The translations under genes were made by a program, and so were the position numbers. Of a DNA stretch of 64,000 nucleotides, positions 9,260 to 18,644 are shown piece after piece (position 1 is the stretch's first letter; each line of letters opens with the position of its first letter). The notes beneath the pieces are model-generated. The model saw only the letters and a list, made by a program, of their open reading frames with translations. It did not search any database and was not told where the DNA came from. This DNA comes from Synechococcus sp. ROS8604 (GTDB lineage Bacteria > Cyanobacteriota > Cyanobacteriia > PCC-6307 > Cyanobiaceae): positions 2,542,001-2,606,000 of the forward strand of contig NZ_CP047946.1 of NCBI RefSeq assembly GCF_014279655.1. Reading direction: 5' to 3'.

Positions 9260-10480
9260 GTGCCCAAGACCATGCTCAGCCTCTCCATGATCGTGCGCAA
9301 CGAGCAAGAGCGGCTAGGAGCCTGCCTGGACTCCGTAAAAGCCTTCGCCGATGAAATGGTCATCGTTGACACGGGCTCGACCGATCAGACCATGGCCATC
9401 GCGAAGGCGGCAGGTGCACGGGTCGAACAGTTGCCTTGGCCAGGCGATTTCGCTCCAGCTCGTAATGCCGCCCTGGAATTTGTGACTGGCGACTGGGTGC
9501 TCGTGCTTGATGCGGATGAATGCCTAAGAGCTGAAGCGATTCCTGCGCTCAAGGCGCTCATGGCCCAACCTGATGTGCTGGTGATCAACCTGTTGCGCCA
9601 TGAGCAGGGTGCTGCCATGGCCCCTTATTCCAGCGTGAGTCGCCTGTTCCGCCGCCATCCCCGCATTTGCTGGAGCCGCCCGTATCACTCGATGGTGGAT
9701 GACAGTGTGCGCGAACTGCTCAAGGACGAACCCCACTGGCGGATCGCCGACTGCCCAGAGCCAGCACTGCTTCACGACGGTTACCGGCCGGAGCTACTGC
9801 AAGGAACGGATAAGGCTGCCCGTCTCCGCCGGTCCATGCAGGAATGGCTGGAACAGGAGCCAGGACATCCCTACGCCTGCGCCAAGCTCGGGGCCCTCGA
9901 GGTGGCAGATGGGGATCGGGTTCAAGGCATCGCCCTGTTGCGCGAAGGGCTTGCCAACCTTGGCGAAGGTGAAGAGCACGCTGCAGAACGCTACGAGCTG
10001 TTGCTCCATCTGGGCATTGCCCTGAGCGCGGAGGACACCGACCAGGCCATCGCGTTCTACAAACAAGCCCTAGCGCAAGCTTTGGACGTCCGTCTTGGCC
10101 TTGGCGCCAGGTTGAATTTGGCCGCCCTGCTGTTGCAAACCAACAAGCTCGATGAGGCCATCCAACTCACCAAAACGGCATGCCAACGCGCTCCGGAAGT
10201 AGCCCTTGCCTGGTACAACCTGGGGCTGATGCAACGCCGCAAGGGTGAGATCAAGGACGCGTTGCAGTCCTATGAACGAGCGATCAGCCTGGAACCCAGC
10301 CATGCCGAATGCCATCAGAACCTTGCTGTTGCAAGGCTCGTCGGTGGAGACATCGACGGGGCGAGAGCCTCGTTCCGAACGGCGATCGCCCTGCTCAACA
10401 GCCAGAGGAAAGGAGACCAGGCAAGAGCCTTGGAACAGCAGGTAAGCGGACTGGTGAAACTGAATGAGGTGAATGCATGA
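9260..10480 (+). CDS. Family 2 glycosyltransferase with TPR domain
   Basis: 406 residues from GTG 9260 (ATG 9272 is an alternative). The N-terminal GT-A domain has SLSMIVRNEQERL, VDTGSTDQTM and the metal-binding VLDADECL (DAD). From about residue 190 there are TPR-like helices, including ALAWYNLGLMQRRKGEIKDALQSYERAISLEP. This layout fits cytosolic glycosyltransferases that act on protein or lipid acceptors. The acceptor is unknown. The stop overlaps the hemD start (ATGA 10477-10480). Confidence 0.88.
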   Translation: MPKTMLSLSMIVRNEQERLGACLDSVKAFADEMVIVDTGSTDQTMAIAKAAGARVEQLPWPGDFAPARNAALEFVTGDWVLVLDADECLRAEAIPALKALMAQPDVLVINLLRHEQGAAMAPYSSVSRLFRRHPRICWSRPYHSMVDDSVRELLKDEPHWRIADCPEPALLHDGYRPELLQGTDKAARLRRSMQEWLEQEPGHPYACAKLGALEVADGDRVQGIALLREGLANLGEGEEHAAERYELLLHLGIALSAEDTDQAIAFYKQALAQALDVRLGLGARLNLAALLLQTNKLDEAIQLTKTACQRAPEVALAWYNLGLMQRRKGEIKDALQSYERAISLEPSHAECHQNLAVARLVGGDIDGARASFRTAIALLNSQRKGDQARALEQQVSGLVKLNEVNA

Positions 10481-11286
10481 TTGCCGGAAGCAGTCCCGGT
10501 CTGCAGGGGCGCACCATCGTCGTCACCAGGGCTCGTGAACAACTGGGGGAAGCCCGGAAACTTTTGGAACAAGAGGGTGCCAGGGTGCTCGACCTACCGG
10601 CTTTGGAAATCGGCCCTCCCGATGAATGGGGACCTTTGGATGATGCCCTGGCTGAATTGGATGAGTTCCACTGGGTGGTCTTCTCCAGTGCCAATGGGGT
10701 GCAAGCCGTTGATGAACGTCTGCGGCTACAGGGAAGCAGCCTGGGCCGTAGGCCTGCCGGTCTCCGTATTGCTGCTGTTGGACGCAAGACCGCACGCGTT
10801 CTGGAGCAACTGGGAGCCCCCGCTGATTTCGTGCCACCAGATTTCGTGGCAGACAGCCTGATCGAACACTTTCCTGTTTCAGGTTGGGGACTAAGACTCC
10901 TGCTGCCAAGAGTGCAAAGTGGTGGCCGCACGCTGCTCGCTGAAGCCTTTGGAGAGGCGGGCGCCAGGGTGGTAGAGGTGCCTGCCTACGAATCCCGCTG
11001 TCCAGCCGACATCCCCGACACGACGGCCACAGCCTTGGCCTCAGGGGAGGTGGATGCCATCACATTCAGCAGTGGGAAAACCGTGCTCCATACAGCGGCA
11101 CTGCTAGAGCAAAGATTGGGAGCTGAACTAGCAGCTCGAGCCATGCGCTCCGTAGCCCTGGTCTCGATTGGCCCCCAGACCAGCCGACATTGCCTTGAAC
11201 AATTCGGACGGGTCGACCAGGAAGCCAACCCCCATGATCTCGATGGTTTGACCCAAGCCTGCCTTCAGGTGATGCAAACCCGCTGA
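10477..11286 (+). CDS. hemD: Uroporphyrinogen-III synthase
   Basis: 269 residues. HemD closes and inverts ring D of hydroxymethylbilane to give uroporphyrinogen III for haem, chlorophyll and bilin synthesis. The family is poorly conserved, but the pattern fits: GRTIVVTRAREQ at the start, the FSSANGVQAV turn, AAVGRKTARVLEQLG, LLPRVQSGGRTL, a second-domain FSSGKTV, and the closing SIGPQTSRHCLEQFG. It is translationally coupled to the upstream glycosyltransferase. The 3' end overlaps the convergent lipoprotein gene by 22 bases. Confidence 0.9.
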   Translation: MIAGSSPGLQGRTIVVTRAREQLGEARKLLEQEGARVLDLPALEIGPPDEWGPLDDALAELDEFHWVVFSSANGVQAVDERLRLQGSSLGRRPAGLRIAAVGRKTARVLEQLGAPADFVPPDFVADSLIEHFPVSGWGLRLLLPRVQSGGRTLLAEAFGEAGARVVEVPAYESRCPADIPDTTATALASGEVDAITFSSGKTVLHTAALLEQRLGAELAARAMRSVALVSIGPQTSRHCLEQFGRVDQEANPHDLDGLTQACLQVMQTR

Positions 11287-11768
11287 GATCTCCCGGCCTG
11301 AAGCACGGTTAGGCAGCCCGTACGGATGTTGATGGTTTGCACCTCAACGTCCATCGGGAAAAGCTGCTGAGCCTCGCCAGGGCAACGGCCTCCTGCCCCC
11401 AGACACACCACTCCCGATCCCTCAGTCGTGCTGATCAGTGCACGCAATTGATCAGCCACAGAGAGCACACCAAGGACCTTCCAGTCCTGATCTCCCGCGG
11501 CACCGAGATCGGGCCCAGAGGTGCGTTGCGGGAAAGGGGCAAAGGGATCGGTGCGCCCCTCTGGAACGGAGACGAGCACCTCATCAACACTGGGTAAAAC
11601 GGTTAAAGCTGTTGGAGGGAGGGACGGCTCAACCGTCTCCTCAGGGAACTGCAAGGGGGGTGCATTCACTTCACTGGATTGGCTGACATCCGTTGGATCA
11701 GCGGAACATCCAGCGATCAACGCCCCGAACATCAGCGTTGAAAGGGCAAAGCTCGAGACTTGACGCAA
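11265..11768 (-). CDS. Putative lipoprotein, unknown function
   Basis: About 167 residues if the TTG at 11768 is used. An ATG at 11825 would overlap the upstream gene by 56 bases. The N-terminus has a hydrophobic stretch SFALSTLMFGALIAGC whose LIAGC end is a lipobox, so the mature Cys would be lipidated and the protein anchored in a membrane. The rest is Pro-rich and then a small domain with WKVLGVLSVADQLRALI and four cysteines near the C-terminus. I recognise no family. Confidence 0.6.
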   Translation of the reverse strand: MRQVSSFALSTLMFGALIAGCSADPTDVSQSSEVNAPPLQFPEETVEPSLPPTALTVLPSVDEVLVSVPEGRTDPFAPFPQRTSGPDLGAAGDQDWKVLGVLSVADQLRALISTTEGSGVVCLGAGGRCPGEAQQLFPMDVEVQTINIRTGCLTVLQAGRSQRVCIT

Positions 11769-11769
11769 C

Positions 11770-12225
11770 TCAAGGCTCCGACCGTGGTGAGTAACCGCTT
11801 TCCACCAAATCCCTAAAACGATCAAGGTTTGCCTGGAGCTCCTTGGTAACGATCCCTCCCAGGATGCTCGGTTCCATCAACGGTGCCAAGACTCCAGGAA
11901 GTTCGTAGCTCACGCTCAGCTTCACAGCTGTGAGCTCTGGCTGCTCTTGATAGAACCGAACGCCACCTTTGGTGGGGAGTCCCCCCACCGATTCCCACAG
12001 CAGTTGCTGCTGTTCGATGCGGCTGGTGATCCGCGCTTTCCATTGAAAACGAAAACCTTGGGCTGCCAAAGTCCAATCCGTTAGGTCCGGGTCTTCTCGG
12101 GTCTTCACGGATTCAATCCAGCGCATCCAGCGAGGCATCGCTTCGAGATCACTCCAAACAGTCCACACCTGATCGACAGGTGCTTGAACTTCGGTGGTTA
12201 CCGTGTGGTCGAGCCAACGTCCCAT
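11770..12225 (-). CDS. SRPBCC (cyclase/dehydrase-like) family protein
   Basis: 151 residues from ATG 12225, four bases after the zds stop. The START-like pattern is clear: HTVTTEVQAPVDQVWTVWSDLEAMPRWMRWI, a central strand QWKARITSRIEQQQLLWES, and a long C-terminal helix LQANLDRFRDLVES. These proteins bind hydrophobic ligands in a helix-grip cavity. Its position directly behind zds suggests a role linked to carotenoid or other lipid handling, which is an inference from context only. Confidence 0.8.
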   Translation of the reverse strand: MGRWLDHTVTTEVQAPVDQVWTVWSDLEAMPRWMRWIESVKTREDPDLTDWTLAAQGFRFQWKARITSRIEQQQLLWESVGGLPTKGGVRFYQEQPELTAVKLSVSYELPGVLAPLMEPSILGGIVTKELQANLDRFRDLVESGYSPRSEP

Positions 12226-12229
12226 CGGT

Positions 12230-13702
12230 TCAGGCCACCGCGGCGTTTGTGGCCAACTTTGCCGACGTGCCAAGAATGGCTGCAGCAGCAAGATGACCAC
12301 TCATCGTGGCTCCCTCCATGGAATCGATGTAGTCCTGTCGGGTGTAACTACCAGCAAGGAAAAAATTGCTGACCGGTGTGCGTTGATCAGGGCGATAGGG
12401 CTCCATTCCAGGGGCCTCTCGATACAGAGACTGAGCCAACTTCACAACATGGCTCCAAGTGAGGTTCAAGTGCTGCGCTGATGGGAAGAGTTTGCGCACC
12501 TGAGCATCGGTGTGGGCAACGATGTCATTAACTGATTTTGGAATCCAAGGGTCGCCTGGGGTCAGGACGCACTGCAGCAACGATCCTTCTCCTGGCTTTC
12601 GGTAATCCTCAGGACTCGCCAATGCCAAATCCGCAAAACAACTGAAGTCTGCGTCAGCGGTATAGAGCAAATTGTTCAAACCAATGGGATGGGACAGATC
12701 CTTCCGGCGCGTGTCTGCCATATCTCCGTCCGCCAATTCCGTCACCCATCCGTCGTAGCGCAACTGCACCGTGGCGACCGGAACAGCTTCCAAACGATGA
12801 ATGGCATCGAATTGCTCATGCTTACGCCATGCATCGGGAAGAAGGCGCTGGATCCCTGGAACATCACAGGCCGCCAAATACACATCCGCCTGAACATTGC
12901 ACTCACCCTCGGGAGTGCTCAGGGTGAGGGAGGTCACCTTCGGGGTCTCACCCTCCTCGTAATGCACCTCCTTCACGCGGTGGCGAAGATGCAACGTGGC
13001 GCCTCGTTCTTGGATGTATTCCAAAATCGGCCCCGTGAGCCAGCGATGCGGAGAACCTTTCAGCAAATTGAGTTTTGAAGCCTCTGTTTTGGAGGCAAAC
13101 ATCATAAAAATGGTCAACATGCAGCGCGCCGAAATGGCTTCGCAATCGATAAAGCCCAAAGCGTAAGCAATCGGATTCCACATCCTGCGAATGCTCTCCA
13201 AGCTGCCGCCATGGCTGACAAACCAGGTCTGGAAACTCACGGAATCCAGGGCACGAATCGTGCGCATCGCCCCTTCGTAATCCACAAGGCCACGCACAAT
13301 TGGACTGGTGCCTAAGGCCAATGCATTACGCAACTTGTCGATCCAGGTCAGCTGCGGAGTCGTAAAAAAAGCCTTGAGTCCATTGAATGGAGCACCAATC
13401 GGGAAACGGAAATCCAGTTCCCGCAGATCACCGCCGCTATTCACAAACAGGTGAGTGTGATCTTTTGGCAGCAAATTATCAATCGCGCCCACCTTGCGCA
13501 TAAGAGCAAAGAGATTGGCGTAATTGAAAAAGAACACATGCAATCCCATCTCGATGTGATTGTCGTTTTCATCCACCCAGCTGCCGACTTTGCCGCCCAT
13601 GAACGGGCGCGCTTCGTACAGATCCACCTTGTGACCTGCGTCCACGAGGTCGACGGCAGCGGCTAGGCCGGCCAGTCCTGAGCCCACAATCGCGACCTGC
13701 AC
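12230..13702 (-). CDS. zds: 9,9'-di-cis-zeta-carotene desaturase
   Basis: About 490 residues from GTG 13702 ([13 protein letters not shown]). A TTG at 13717 and a GTG at 13708 are alternatives. The FAD-binding [18 protein letters not shown] motif opens the protein, followed by [14 protein letters not shown] and the [10 protein letters not shown] segment. The C-terminal [18 protein letters not shown] is typical of plant-type desaturases. The enzyme desaturates zeta-carotene to prolycopene using plastoquinone at the membrane. Phytoene synthase and desaturase lie about 40 kb away in this window. Confidence 0.94.
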   Translation of the reverse strand: MQVAIVGSGLAGLAAAVDLVDAGHKVDLYEARPFMGGKVGSWVDENDNHIEMGLHVFFFNYANLFALMRKVGAIDNLLPKDHTHLFVNSGGDLRELDFRFPIGAPFNGLKAFFTTPQLTWIDKLRNALALGTSPIVRGLVDYEGAMRTIRALDSVSFQTWFVSHGGSLESIRRMWNPIAYALGFIDCEAISARCMLTIFMMFASKTEASKLNLLKGSPHRWLTGPILEYIQERGATLHLRHRVKEVHYEEGETPKVTSLTLSTPEGECNVQADVYLAACDVPGIQRLLPDAWRKHEQFDAIHRLEAVPVATVQLRYDGWVTELADGDMADTRRKDLSHPIGLNNLLYTADADFSCFADLALASPEDYRKPGEGSLLQCVLTPGDPWIPKSVNDIVAHTDAQVRKLFPSAQHLNLTWSHVVKLAQSLYREAPGMEPYRPDQRTPVSNFFLAGSYTRQDYIDSMEGATMSGHLAAAAILGTSAKLATNAAVA

Positions 13703-13815
13703 CAGCACTTCTACCAATAATTCAATGACTCTATGAATCCGAACGCCTCAACTGCTTTAAGCAAGAGACGCGCGGGTTCAATACAGTGACGGCAGGCCAG
13801 CTGGACTCTTGACCC

Positions 13816-14208
13816 ATGACCACCTCCACCCCCAGTACTGCGACCCACACAGCCAAAGGTGGAAAAGGCATTCAGATCACGGATCCAGCAATGCTTCAAC
13901 TCTCGAAGCTCTGCCGAGAGCAAGGAGATGAGCAAATCCTTCGTGTTGGTGTGCGCTCTGGCGGTTGCAGCGGCATGAGCTACACCATGGACTTTGTGCC
14001 CGCCTCTGAGATTGAGGAAGGCGATGAGGTTTACGACTATGCCGCCCCCTCGGGTGCCGCCTTTCGGGTGGTCTGTGATCCCAAAAGCCTGCTCTACATC
14101 TATGGCATGCAGCTGGATTTCAGCACGGCCCTGATTGGGGGCGGGTTCAATTTCACCAATCCCAATGCCACCCAAACCTGTGGATGCGGGAGCTCCTTTG
14201 CGGTCTGA
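13816..14208 (+). CDS. IscA/SufA/HesB-type Fe-S assembly protein
   Basis: 130 residues. It has the three invariant cysteines of A-type carriers: SGGCSGMSY in the first part and CGCGSSF at the C-terminus. The N-terminal 20 residues are a polar extension. A-type carriers receive and pass on Fe-S clusters. Photosynthetic cells need them for PSI, ferredoxin and NDH-1. Whether this is the sufA or erpA counterpart cannot be told. A small TPR-like gene follows after 21 bases. Confidence 0.9.
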   Translation: MTTSTPSTATHTAKGGKGIQITDPAMLQLSKLCREQGDEQILRVGVRSGGCSGMSYTMDFVPASEIEEGDEVYDYAAPSGAAFRVVCDPKSLLYIYGMQLDFSTALIGGGFNFTNPNATQTCGCGSSFAV

Positions 14209-14229
14209 GCGACACCGCGTGGGAATCTG

Positions 14230-14688
14230 ATGACAATTTCCAGAGAATCAGAATCAGCAATGGAGTCCCAGGAATCTCAGGAATCCAGCCTGTTCGAGCA
14301 GGCGATGGCCCGTTATCAAAGTGGAGCACCAGCGGCAGAGTTGATCGATGATTTTGTCGCGATCACCGAAGCCGCACCCCGGCAATCGTCTGGCTGGACC
14401 TGCTTGGCTTGGCTTCTGTTGCTCTGCGATAGGCCAGACGATGCGTTGCGTTCTGCTCGGTTGGCGGTAAAGCTCAATGGTCAGGATCCTCAGGCTCGGA
14501 TCAATCTGACCCTGGCCATGCTGGAAACCAAAGCGAAGGGCGTTCGTGATCAAATTGCTGTCGTGCAACAGGTCTTAGCGGTTGCTCCCGAAATGGGAAA
14601 TGAGCTGAAAGAGTCGATCAATGATGGCTTTAAACGTCGGCCGGACTGGCCCGCCCTTCTCAAAGTGAAGAGTTGGTTGGAGCTCTGA
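14230..14688 (+). CDS. Small TPR-like protein
   Basis: 152 residues. After a polar Glu/Ser-rich N-terminus come paired helices that read like tetratricopeptide repeats: SGWTCLAWLLLLCDRPDDALRS and ARINLTLAMLETKAKG. No signal peptide is seen. The role is unknown; TPRs mediate protein contacts. The stop is one base from the GTG of the next gene, so the pair is probably translated as one unit. Confidence 0.75.
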   Translation: MTISRESESAMESQESQESSLFEQAMARYQSGAPAAELIDDFVAITEAAPRQSSGWTCLAWLLLLCDRPDDALRSARLAVKLNGQDPQARINLTLAMLETKAKGVRDQIAVVQQVLAVAPEMGNELKESINDGFKRRPDWPALLKVKSWLEL

Positions 14689-14689
14689 C

Positions 14690-15892
14690 GTGGCTCGGCT
14701 GCTGCTTTTAAGCAATGGTCATGGCGAAGACCTCTCGGGTGCTTTGCTTGGACAAGCCTTGAAAGCGCAAGGGCACTCCGTGGAAGCACTGCCCCTGGTG
14801 GGTCGCGGCAATCCCTACAGCGAAGCAGCCATACCGCTGGTGGGTCGTACGCGTGAATTCAGCACGGGTGGGCTTGGCTACACAACCTTTCGAGGGCGCC
14901 TCACGGAGCTGATCCAGGGTCAGGTGATCTATCTTCTAAGCCGCCTACTCAGGTTGCTTCGCAACGCAGGCCGTTATGACTTGGTGGTAGTGATCGGGGA
15001 TGTCATCCCCGTGATGGCGGCATGGCTCTGCCACCGGCCCGTGGCGACGTATCTGGTGGCTTACTCCAGTCATTACGAGGGTCGATTGCGACTGCCATGG
15101 CCCTGCGGAAGCTGCCTCAAGTCTCAGCGGTTTAAAGCGGTGTTCAGTCGCGATGCCCTCACAGCCTTGGATCTCAGCGAACAGCTGAAGCGCGAGGTGG
15201 TGTTCGTGGGCAATCCTTTTATGGATTCTGTGTTGAGCCCTAGCCAGCGCCTTCCCTACGCCAAAAGACGTCTGGGGCTCTTGCCCGGCAGCCGTCGACC
15301 AGAGCTGGAACACAATCTGCTGCTGCTTCTAGGCGTGATCGACCAGATCCCGCTCTCGCAGCACAGGCCTGGGGCGCTTGAAATCGATCTAGCACTCGTT
15401 GGAGCGCTCGGAGATGACCCCTTGCACAACCTTGCCCAGTCCCATGGCTGGTCTCTTGTTCGGGAGCAAGGCAGCTTTCCAGCACGCTTGGAGAAGGACG
15501 GGCGGCAGATTCAGGTGAGACGGCAGGGTTTTAACTCCGTGCTTCTCGGCTCAGACCTCTTGCTATGTATGGCCGGCACCGCGGCTGAGCAGGCCGTGGG
15601 CATGGCCAAGCCAGTGCTGCAACTCCCTGGCCAAGGGCCCCAATTCACCGCTGGCTTCGCGGAAGCTCAGCGACGGTTGCTTGGTCCAACCGTTTTTTGT
15701 GCTGCGGCCCCTGATGAAGGAGAGCAACGTCTAAAAGCAACAGCCAAACTGGCGGTCGAACTGCTGGAACGAAGCGTGAATGACCCAGACCTTCGTCGTG
15801 ATTGTCGGGAACAAGCGATGCAACGGTTGGGCCCCCAAGGCGGAGGCAGCAAAATGGCTGACTGGATCAGTGGGCTGCTGGGAAAGAGCTAG
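14690..15892 (+). CDS. Lipid-A-disaccharide synthase-related protein
   Basis: 400 residues from a GTG start. The N-terminus LLLLSNGHGEDLSGALLGQAL and the GLLPGSRRPEL motif in mid-protein resemble LpxB-type GT-B glycosyltransferases. The LCMAGTAAEQAVGMAKPVLQLPG segment is the sugar-nucleotide binding part. It matches the TIGR03492-type LpxB-related group of cyanobacteria as I recall it, which is distinct from true LpxB. A role in cell-envelope glycolipid synthesis is likely, but the substrate is not known. Confidence 0.85.
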   Translation: MARLLLLSNGHGEDLSGALLGQALKAQGHSVEALPLVGRGNPYSEAAIPLVGRTREFSTGGLGYTTFRGRLTELIQGQVIYLLSRLLRLLRNAGRYDLVVVIGDVIPVMAAWLCHRPVATYLVAYSSHYEGRLRLPWPCGSCLKSQRFKAVFSRDALTALDLSEQLKREVVFVGNPFMDSVLSPSQRLPYAKRRLGLLPGSRRPELEHNLLLLLGVIDQIPLSQHRPGALEIDLALVGALGDDPLHNLAQSHGWSLVREQGSFPARLEKDGRQIQVRRQGFNSVLLGSDLLLCMAGTAAEQAVGMAKPVLQLPGQGPQFTAGFAEAQRRLLGPTVFCAAAPDEGEQRLKATAKLAVELLERSVNDPDLRRDCREQAMQRLGPQGGGSKMADWISGLLGKS

Positions 15893-16168
15893 ATGACATC
15901 AAAAAACCTTGAACCCCCATGGAAAAGCTGGCTGGATCGGCTCCTCGTTGTGGATGTGTTTCTAGTCTTGGGGGGTGCGGTTTGGTTTGCCGTGGCCGTC
16001 ATCGCAGACGGACAAGGCCTCAAAGCGCCCATGCAGCAATTTCAGCGGCTCTGGGACCCCCTCTTCACCCCAGCGATTGGAGTCCTGATGGCAGCCGCCC
16101 TGATCAACGGGCTGTGGAGCTGGTGGCAGCGTCGAATGCAGCAGGCAGCTCAGAGAAACGACAGCTGA
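15893..16168 (+). CDS. Small two-helix membrane protein
   Basis: 91 residues starting directly after the LpxB-like stop. Two hydrophobic segments are visible: LLVVDVFLVLGGAVWFAVAVI (about 17-37) and FTPAIGVLMAAALINGLW (about 58-75), followed by a basic tail. It has no recognised domain. The tight spacing suggests an operon with the upstream genes. Its last 65 bases overlap the convergent TIGR01777 gene. Confidence 0.65.
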   Translation: MTSKNLEPPWKSWLDRLLVVDVFLVLGGAVWFAVAVIADGQGLKAPMQQFQRLWDPLFTPAIGVLMAAALINGLWSWWQRRMQQAAQRNDS

Positions 16169-17048
16169 AGTCCAACGCGGCTTGACGTGCTGACTGGACC
16201 CGCTGTCCTTCCAGCACCACCCTCGCTCCATCGCCAAGCAACAATTTCAAGAGTGGGCCGGGGACCGGCAGCAGGCTTGGACGCCCCAAACAACGACCCA
16301 GACTTGCCGAAAATGTGGCCATCGTGACCGGCGTTGGAGCCACGGCATTCACGGCCCCCGACCAAACATCATTCTCCACAGAAGCAAGGATCATCCGACA
16401 AAGGTCGCTGCGCTCAATCCAGCTCATCCACTGACGACCTGTTCCAATCGGTCCACCGAAACCGATCCGGAAGATCGGCAGCATTTTGCCTAGCGCACCA
16501 CCATCGGCCGCCAGCACGATCCCGATGCGCAATACCACCAATCGCGTGGCGTCAGGCTTGTCCGCCGCTGCCGCTTCCCAGTGTTGGCACAGCCCAGCAA
16601 GCACATCGTCGCCACAAGGGCTGGATTCTTCAAAACACTGGTCTGCACTGGTTCCGTAATACCCAACAGCTGAAGCGTTGATCAACACGTTGGGAGGCTG
16701 GGCCAACTCCCTCATCGCCTTCACAAGCTGGCGAGTGGTTTGCAGGCGACTGTCTTCCAGCAATTGAAGATGCGTTGAAGTCCAACGCTTCTCTGCAATC
16801 GGTTCCCCTGCCAAGTTCACAACCCCTTGCGCTTGCGCCAATGCCTGCTGCAGCGGACTCGATGGCGCCCAACTGCTCGAATCGGCTGGATTGCACTGCA
16901 CCCACGACAAGCCTGTGAGGCAACGAGGAGGAAGTCCGGCCGGAGCTGACCGACGACTCACGATGGTGAGTTCGTGCCCAGCGCTTTGAAGCATGGGAAC
17001 CAAGGCACGACCGACCAGTCCGGTGCATCCGATCAGCAAAAGTCGCAT
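16104..17048 (-). CDS. TIGR01777-type SDR epimerase-like protein
   Basis: 314 residues. The NAD(P)-binding motif GCTGLVGRALVPML lies at residues 8-21. GVVNLAGEPIAEKRW and INASAVGYYGTSADQ (the SDR YxxxS-like region) follow. The C-terminal part has the family-typical AVAPTPVTMATFSASLGRCLGRP. This is the YfcH/TIGR01777 branch of extended short-chain dehydrogenases, whose reaction is unknown. In plants a related protein is tied to cell division or plastid function. Confidence 0.88.
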   Translation of the reverse strand: MRLLLIGCTGLVGRALVPMLQSAGHELTIVSRRSAPAGLPPRCLTGLSWVQCNPADSSSWAPSSPLQQALAQAQGVVNLAGEPIAEKRWTSTHLQLLEDSRLQTTRQLVKAMRELAQPPNVLINASAVGYYGTSADQCFEESSPCGDDVLAGLCQHWEAAAADKPDATRLVVLRIGIVLAADGGALGKMLPIFRIGFGGPIGTGRQWMSWIERSDLCRMILASVENDVWSGAVNAVAPTPVTMATFSASLGRCLGRPSLLPVPGPLLKLLLGDGARVVLEGQRVQSARQAALDFSCRFSELPAAFDAATSSTAR

Positions 17049-17077
17049 GGTGGATCCATCTTGTCTGCTTCGAGAGG

Positions 17078-18331
17078 CTAGGCAGCAGCGTCCGGATCAT
17101 GTTGCCGAGAGGGCAGCGTGAGATTCATGCGTTCAGCCAACGGAACAAGCGCAAAGCCCTGAAAAAACAGGCCACAAAGCACAACGGCAAGGGCAAGAGG
17201 AGGCATCGACGCCCCCCAGGGAATGCCAGACGACCAGGCATCGATGGCCAGTGCGATTGGAACCGCTCCACGCAATCCCGCGCAGCTCACGAAAATTCGT
17301 TCATGCCTGGTGAAGGTGGTATGCCAAAGCAGGGCATGCACCATCAGGAATCTCACCGCCTGCATCAACAGAAAGAGAACAAAAGCCCAACCAGAGGCGT
17401 ACACCACATCCTGCGGGGCAACGACAAGCCCCATGCACAAGAACAGCAAAAGCTCAGCCATTTTCGCGTAACTGGAATGGGCCCCAGCAAGCGCCGTTCG
17501 ATCCAGGGTTGGGCCATTACCAATCACTAAGCCCGCCACATAGGCCGCAAGCAATGGGCTCCCACCCAGCAACAAGGTTCCACCGGTTAAGACCATCAGC
17601 AACGCCAAGCTCACGACCGGGAGCATGGCGGCATGGTTAAGGGTGAGACGCGTTCCAAGCAGTTGGAGGGTGAGGGTGCCGCCGATGAACCCCAGCAAGA
17701 TCCCGAGCACAAACTGGCGGACGACATCTGTGACCAACACCCCAGCAGCAACGCCATCTCCACCGGCTAGAGCCAACGCCAATCCAGCCAAAACAACAGC
17801 CATTGGATCGTTGAAACCCGACTCACACTCGATCAAATCAATCAATCGCTTTGGCAATCGCCCAGCCAAGGGACGGAGAAGGACCAAAACGGCAGAGGCG
17901 TCCGTACTTGCCACCATGGCTCCAATGAATAGAACCCGCGGCAGGGTTGCTGGATTCGTTCCAACACCACTGGCTGCGCTCAGTCCGAATCCGGCCCATC
18001 CAATCAAGGCCGCTGTGATGACCACTCCAACCGTGGCCAAACGCGCAGCAGGTTTGATCACACCGCGAACCGCAGACCAATTGGTGGTGAGACCACCAAA
18101 AAAAAGCACGAGCACCAGGGCGGCCTGACTGATCTGCTGCGCTTGATTGAGGTTCAGCAGAGTGATTTGCTGGCCTCCCACCACGCCCATGTGGTTTTCA
18201 ATCAGCAGGCCCAAAACCAGCACCATGAGGATGCCGGGGACCCTGATACGCGCGGCAAGATCGTCAAGAAGGACTGATACGAGCAGCAGCCCTCCAAAGG
18301 CCACTAAATACAAGGCAAGAGGGTGGGACAA
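17078..18331 (-). CDS. Cation:proton antiporter (CPA family)
   Basis: 417 residues from a TTG start. It has about 12 hydrophobic helices. Family features include LILGLLIENH-like helix 2, the GGLTTNW segment, MVASTDASAVLVLLRPL, and the ESGFNDPMAVVLAGLAL helix with the conserved Asn-Asp ion-binding pair. It probably exchanges Na+ or K+ for H+ in the plasma or thylakoid membrane. The ion cannot be set by sequence. No C-terminal TrkA or CAP domain is present. It is divergent from ndhO. Confidence 0.88.
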   Translation of the reverse strand: MSHPLALYLVAFGGLLLVSVLLDDLAARIRVPGILMVLVLGLLIENHMGVVGGQQITLLNLNQAQQISQAALVLVLFFGGLTTNWSAVRGVIKPAARLATVGVVITAALIGWAGFGLSAASGVGTNPATLPRVLFIGAMVASTDASAVLVLLRPLAGRLPKRLIDLIECESGFNDPMAVVLAGLALALAGGDGVAAGVLVTDVVRQFVLGILLGFIGGTLTLQLLGTRLTLNHAAMLPVVSLALLMVLTGGTLLLGGSPLLAAYVAGLVIGNGPTLDRTALAGAHSSYAKMAELLLFLCMGLVVAPQDVVYASGWAFVLFLLMQAVRFLMVHALLWHTTFTRHERIFVSCAGLRGAVPIALAIDAWSSGIPWGASMPPLALAVVLCGLFFQGFALVPLAERMNLTLPSRQHDPDAAA

Positions 18332-18386
18332 ACATCAGCCTTGTTGGTAGGGAGGTTTTAGCCTGGTTTCGATTGATCGTCTCTCC

Positions 18387-18644
18387 ATGGCTGAACCATC
18401 CGCTGAGTCCACCCCAACCACCAAACCAGCGGCAACGCTCAAAAAGGGGGCGCTGGTTCGCGTCAACCGCTCGTCCTATCTGGGAAGCGTCGAGGCATCA
18501 GCCAGTGATCCCAGACCACCCGAATACATCTTTGAGGGACCGGGAGAACTTCTTTTGGTGAAAGGGGACTACGGCCAAGTGCGCTGGAGGCGTCCTGTTC
18601 CAGACGTCTGGCTGAAGCTCTCTCAATTGGAAGTGTTTTCCTGA
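18387..18644 (+). CDS. ndhO: NAD(P)H-quinone oxidoreductase subunit O
   Basis: 85 residues. The NdhO core is plain: [33 protein letters not shown], and [20 protein letters not shown]. NdhO is a small peripheral subunit of cyanobacterial and chloroplast NDH-1 on the cytosolic side, involved in tuning cyclic electron flow. The N-terminal 18 residues are a Ser/Thr/Pro-rich extension. Its last 22 bases overlap the 3' end of the convergent GT39 gene. Confidence 0.93.
   Translation: MAEPSAESTPTTKPAATLKKGALVRVNRSSYLGSVEASASDPRPPEYIFEGPGELLLVKGDYGQVRWRRPVPDVWLKLSQLEVFS

Noticed and set aside
17625-18128. A 167-codon frame opposite the antiporter
   Set aside because: Low complexity (Ala/Pro/Arg/Thr) typical of the antisense of a hydrophobic protein.
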